A model generated the notes under the pieces. The model was not told the origin of the DNA, made no database searches, and saw nothing but the letters and a program-made list of their open reading frames with translations. A stretch of DNA of 64,000 nucleotides from CAZNNH01 sp964574335 (GTDB taxonomy: Bacteria; Acidobacteriota; Vicinamibacteria; Fen-336): the NCBI GenBank assembly GCA_964574335.1, contig CAZNNH010000009.1, forward strand, positions 15,489-79,488, written 5' to 3'. Positions 61,427-64,000 of the stretch are shown here, in pieces. Made by a program: the position numbers and the translations under genes. Numbering within the stretch: position 1 is the first letter of the stretch; the number at the start of each line of letters is the position of its first letter.

Positions 61427-62054
61427 ATGAAGGGGAAGCGGATCGGAGCCACCGTTGTGGCGGCGGCCGCCATCCTGGGGATGAGCCTGGGTGCGGTTAC
61501 GCCGGCCGATGCGCACGAAGCCAAGCAGTCGGTCGTGGTTCGGCTGTACCTCGGGATCGGGTTCGGCCACTACTGGGGACCCTACTGGGGANNNNNNNNN
61601 NNNNNNNNNNNNNNNNNNNNNNNNNNNNNNNNNNNNNNNNNNNNNNNNNNNNNNNNNNNNNNNNNNNNNNNNNNNNNNNNNNNNNNNNNNNTGGGGCCGC
61701 TATGTGGACCCGCCGGCCGGGCCCTCCCTCGGCCAGGCGATGATCGCCGGGTTTGGAGCGGTCGACCTGAACGTCAAACCGAGCCAGGCCGAGGTCTGGG
61801 TCGACGGGAAGTACGTCGCGAAGGCGCGGGACCTGGACGGGTGGCCGACGTACCTGTGGCTGAAGGACGGTGACCACCACATCCAGCTCTACGAGCGGGA
61901 CTACGTGACCGTCGACAAGGACGTGACCGTCCGGGCCGGAACCATAACGGATCTCAAGGTCCGGCTCGAGAAGGGGATCGCGGTCCGGCCGGACGCCCAG
62001 GCGCAGCCCAACGCCCAGGCGCAGCCGAGCGAGCCGGCACCGCCAGCCGGGTAG
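61427..62054 (+). CDS. secreted PEGA-like protein interrupted by the scaffold gap
   Basis: An exported protein with signal peptide (IGATVVAAAAILGMSLGAVT), starting at an ATG after GAGGATTGGCC. Before the gap it reads VVVRLYLGIGFGHYWGPYWG, a Tyr/Trp/Gly-rich run. After the gap, in another frame, it continues WGRYVDPPAGPSLG and then a PEGA domain (VDLNVKPSQAEVWVDGKYVA, WPTYLWLKDGDHHIQLYERD). A Pro/Ala/Gln-rich tail with QAQPNAQAQP follows. The 100 N are a placeholder, so the frame change is not evidence of a mutation. PEGA domains bind polysaccharide or proteins at the surface. Confidence 0.8.
61592..61691. other. assembly gap of 100 N
   Basis: Exactly 100 N, a conventional unknown-size gap. 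It lies inside a Trp/Tyr/Gly-rich coding repeat, which may explain why the assembler failed to close it. Confidence 1.
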
Positions 62055-62155
62055 GGTTCCCTCCCCTGGGCGGCACCGGTTGACACCCGGACCGTCGTTG
62101 CACACCCTACCCTCGGGACGGCCGCGTGGCGACGGCGCGGGGACCGGAGGTGACG

Positions 62156-62707
62156 ATGGCGGGAGAGGGGACGGGCCGGCGAGGGTTCCTGGCCGGCATC
62201 GGCACGGTGGCCTGGGGGCCCGGCCTCGCTTCCGCAGAGCAGGGTGAAGGCCTCCTCTCTCCGGACCAGCGCATTGCCGTCGCCCAGATGGCCTTCGACA
62301 ACGGCTTCCACTGCGCCCAGGCGGTCCTGGAGGCGTACGCCGACGACTTCGGCCTCGATCCTCTGCTGGCTCGTCGGATGGCGGCATCCCTGGCCGGTGG
62401 GTCCACGGTCGGCGGCGAGTGCGGGGCGGTCGCGGCCGGCTACCTGGTGCTGGGGATGCGGCACGGCCTGACCCGGCCCACCTTCGGTGACGTGGACCAG
62501 GAGAAGGAGCTGTTCGACCGGATCCGGCACCTGGTGGCCGAGTTCAAGGAGCGCCACGGGACGCTCAACTGCCGCGAGCTGCTGGGGGTCGATGTCTTCA
62601 CCCGCGAGGGACGCGAGGAAGGGCACCGTCTGGGGCTCTTCAAGACCCGCTGCCCGGGTCACATCAAGGACGTCATCCTGCTGGTCGAGGGGGTGGGGCC
62701 GGCCTGA
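62156..62707 (+). CDS. C_GCAxxG_C_C family redox-type protein with Tat signal
   Basis: A 183-residue protein. The leader RRGFLAGIGTVAW has a twin-Arg motif, so export is by Tat, which is uncommon for this family. The family Cys pattern is there: HCAQAVLEAY, GGECGAVAAGYLVLG, LNCRELLGVD and KTRCPGHIKDVILL. The family is thought to bind a metal or Fe-S cofactor, but its reaction is unknown. The ATG at 62156 is decided by GGAGGTGACG just upstream. Repeats lie immediately 3'. Confidence 0.85.
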   Translation: MAGEGTGRRGFLAGIGTVAWGPGLASAEQGEGLLSPDQRIAVAQMAFDNGFHCAQAVLEAYADDFGLDPLLARRMAASLAGGSTVGGECGAVAAGYLVLGMRHGLTRPTFGDVDQEKELFDRIRHLVAEFKERHGTLNCRELLGVDVFTREGREEGHRLGLFKTRCPGHIKDVILLVEGVGPA

Positions 62708-62713
62708 GTCCCA

Positions 62714-62857
62714 GATTCTTCGGGCGCCGGCAAGCGGGCGCCCTCAGGATGACGGTCGGGGCGCGGGCGCCGGCAGCGGACGCCCTCAGAATGACGGTGC
62801 AGGTTGCGGCCAGATCCTTCGCTACGCCTGGCTTGACCGGGCTCCGCTCAGGATGAC
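62714..62857. repeat. cluster of three dispersed structured repeats
   Basis: Copies at 62714-62753, about 62761-62795 and 62812-62857. The first folds with ATTCT against AGGAT and GGGCGCC against GGCGCCC. The third has the alternative form ATCCTTCG...CTCAGGATGAC, where ATCCT pairs with AGGAT. The change ATTCT/AGAAT to ATCCT/AGGAT keeps pairing, which supports a real structure. They fill the 176-bp space between the C_GCAxxG_C_C gene and leuD. Confidence 0.7.
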
Positions 62858-62883
62858 GCGGGTGGCTGCCGCGACGGGCGCGG

Positions 62884-63390
62884 TCAGGCCGGCGTCACGC
62901 CCTTCTCCTCGAGCAGGCGCTTGCGGGTGTAGGGGATCAGGCCCCCCGCGTCGATGACGGCCTGCCGCGAGGCCGGCAGCGGGACGATGGGGAAGCGCTT
63001 CTCGCTCGTCTTGTTGACCACGGCTTCCGCCTCGATCTCCAGATCGTCACCCAGCTTGGCCTGGATCCCCGGGGCGGTGACCACCCGCAGCCCCAGGTTG
63101 ATGGCGTTCTGCAGGAAGATGCGGGCGAAGCTCGGGGCCACCACGATCAGCTCGTGACCCTTGAGCGTGGAGGCGGCCTGCTCCCGGGAGGAGCCGCAGC
63201 CGAAGTTCGCCCCGGCCACGATCACGCTGCCGGGCGGGACGTCGCCCCGCTGCAGCCAGCCGTTGAAATCCGCGTCGTCGGCGAACGCGAACTTGGGCGT
63301 CTCGCTGGGCAGCACCGTGGCCATGAAGCGGCCGGGGTAGATCACGTCCGTCGAGACGTCGGCGCCGAGCTCGAGCACCACCTTCGCCAT
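62884..63390 (-). CDS. leuD: 3-isopropylmalate dehydratase small subunit
   Basis: A 168-residue swivel subunit of the isopropylmalate isomerase, acting in leucine biosynthesis. It has DVSTDVIYPGRFMATV at the start, the ANFGCGSSREQAASTLKGHE active-site loop (about residues 58-77) and SFARIFLQNAINLGLRVVT. The long frame runs upstream into leuC, but the ATG at 63390 overlaps the leuC stop by one base and matches the family start. Length is that of the archaeal/short-type LeuD, so a homoaconitase-like specificity is possible. Confidence 0.92.
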   Translation of the reverse strand: MAKVVLELGADVSTDVIYPGRFMATVLPSETPKFAFADDADFNGWLQRGDVPPGSVIVAGANFGCGSSREQAASTLKGHELIVVAPSFARIFLQNAINLGLRVVTAPGIQAKLGDDLEIEAEAVVNKTSEKRFPIVPLPASRQAVIDAGGLIPYTRKRLLEEKGVTPA

Positions 63391-64000
63391 CAGCGCGCTC
63401 CTTTCCGCGGATCGGTGATCGTCCCGTTGATCGCCGAGGCGGCCGCCACCTCCGGCGAGCAGAGGTAGACCTCGCCCTTGGGGTTGCCCATCCGCCCCTT
63501 GAAGTTCCGGTTGGTGGTCGACAGCGCGGTCTCGCCGTCGCCCAGGGCCCCCTCGTGAACGCCCAGGCACGGGCCGCAGCCGGGGTTCATCACCACCGCC
63601 CCGGCCTCCACGAAGTCGGACACGTACCCCTTGCGCAGGGCCTGCTGATAGATGCGGGCCGAGGCCGGGAAGATCAGCATCCGCGTCCCGCGGGCGACCT
63701 TGCGCCCCTTCAGGTGGACGGAGGCCGCCGCCAGGTCGTCGAGCCGGCCGTTGGTGCAGGAGCCGATCACGACCTGCTGGATGGGCGTTCCCTCGACGGC
63801 GCCGATTGGCTTGACGTTGTCGACCGTATGGGGGCACGCGATCTGCGGCTCCAGCCGCGAGACGTCGATCTTCAGCGTGCGCGCATAGTCGGCGTCGGCG
63901 TCCGGCACCACCGCCTCCACGGCATCCGAGACGCCCGCCTCCTCGCGCAGGTACCGCGACGTCTCCGCGTCGGCCGGCACGATACCGGCGGTGGCCCCCG
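63390..64000 (-). CDS. leuC: 3-isopropylmalate dehydratase large subunit, cut by the window edge
   Basis: The C-terminal roughly 203 residues of the aconitase-family large subunit; the 5' part lies beyond the right edge. The 4Fe-4S ligands are seen in QQVVIGSCTNGRLDD and in VMNPGCGPCLGVHEG (CxxC). TTNRNFKGRMGNP and EVYLCSPEVAAASAINGTIT complete the substrate loop and the tail. The stop overlaps the leuD start by one base. With leuD it isomerises 2- and 3-isopropylmalate; the short-type family also includes homoaconitases. Confidence 0.93.
   Translation of the reverse strand, partial: GATAGIVPADAETSRYLREEAGVSDAVEAVVPDADADYARTLKIDVSRLEPQIACPHTVDNVKPIGAVEGTPIQQVVIGSCTNGRLDDLAAASVHLKGRKVARGTRMLIFPASARIYQQALRKGYVSDFVEAGAVVMNPGCGPCLGVHEGALGDGETALSTTNRNFKGRMGNPKGEVYLCSPEVAAASAINGTITDPRKGAR

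Noticed and set aside
61592..61691. Frameshift in the PEGA gene
   Set aside because: The frame change spans a placeholder gap of unknown real length, so it is no evidence of a mutation.
1..64000. tRNA, rRNA or other stable RNA genes
   Set aside because: No cloverleaf with a TTC-type T-loop or rRNA core motif was recognised on either strand; a covariance search could not be run.

Overview
The window is a high-GC scaffold with no tRNA, rRNA, CRISPR array or intact insertion sequence. It has one 100-N scaffold gap (61592-61691), so it is probably a metagenome-derived assembly. The gene content suggests an uncultured acidobacterium: an ABC permease of the ADOP type (acidobacterial duplicated orphan permease), a TonB-dependent receptor with an N-terminal carboxypeptidase-regulatory domain, a very large alpha-2-macroglobulin, a multihaem cytochrome/TPR lipoprotein, and abundant outer-membrane proteins. 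The assignment is inferred from gene families only. Proposed promoters are often a TANNNT hexamer lying 5-10 nt before the start codon, which suggests many leaderless mRNAs; operon-internal genes use Shine-Dalgarno sites and 1-8 bp overlaps.

Layout. 1-8 kb: lipid-binding-like/BON pair, SDR-DUF2867 protein, phosphatidylserine decarboxylase, acetate kinase, membrane protein, MgtC remnant, VIT-family transporter. 8-16 kb: a stress-type membrane protein, an EmrA/EmrB efflux operon with a cytidylate-kinase-like gene inside it, DUF1003 and DUF2127 membrane proteins, and a zwf-gnd pentose-phosphate operon. 16-27 kb: MscS remnant, small proteins, an 1885-residue alpha-2-macroglobulin that meets a collagen-like surface protein head-on, and an MFS transporter. 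27-36 kb: hydrogenase-maturation protease, PfkB kinase, STAS protein, 2H phosphoesterase, phosphoglycerate mutase, YihY, a GIY-YIG/TonB-receptor fused frame, and an FAH-family enzyme. 36-48 kb: glycosidase lipoprotein, radical-SAM remnant, octahaem cytochrome-TPR lipoprotein, DUF808, patatin with beta-barrel, Gfo/Idh/MocA oxidoreductase, beta-barrel, and a broken rtcB with an rbfA-like partner. 48-64 kb: DUF4097 protein and ADOP permease, sulfatase-like lipoprotein, CbiMQO metal-uptake operon, HEAT-repeat membrane protein, HNH nuclease, GT39 transferase, PEGA protein across the gap, a C_GCAxxG_C_C protein and leuDC.

Together the genes describe a heterotrophic envelope-rich bacterium with lower glycolysis (gpmI), acetate formation or activation (ackA), an oxidative pentose-phosphate branch, leucine biosynthesis, Co/Ni uptake and extensive efflux.

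Two themes deserve attention. First, the alpha-2-macroglobulin carries three pseudopilin (GspG)-like modules and a carboxypeptidase-regulatory/TonB-receptor-like module inserted before its thioester half. Second, five conserved genes (mgtC, a methyltransferase, mscS, a B12-radical-SAM gene and rtcB) keep recognisable ends but lack internal or distal parts. That is either recurrent deletion or, more likely, repeated assembly collapse. A structured dispersed repeat (ATTCT...AGAAT / ATCCT...AGGAT type) occupies the intergenic spaces between 57.6 and 62.9 kb.
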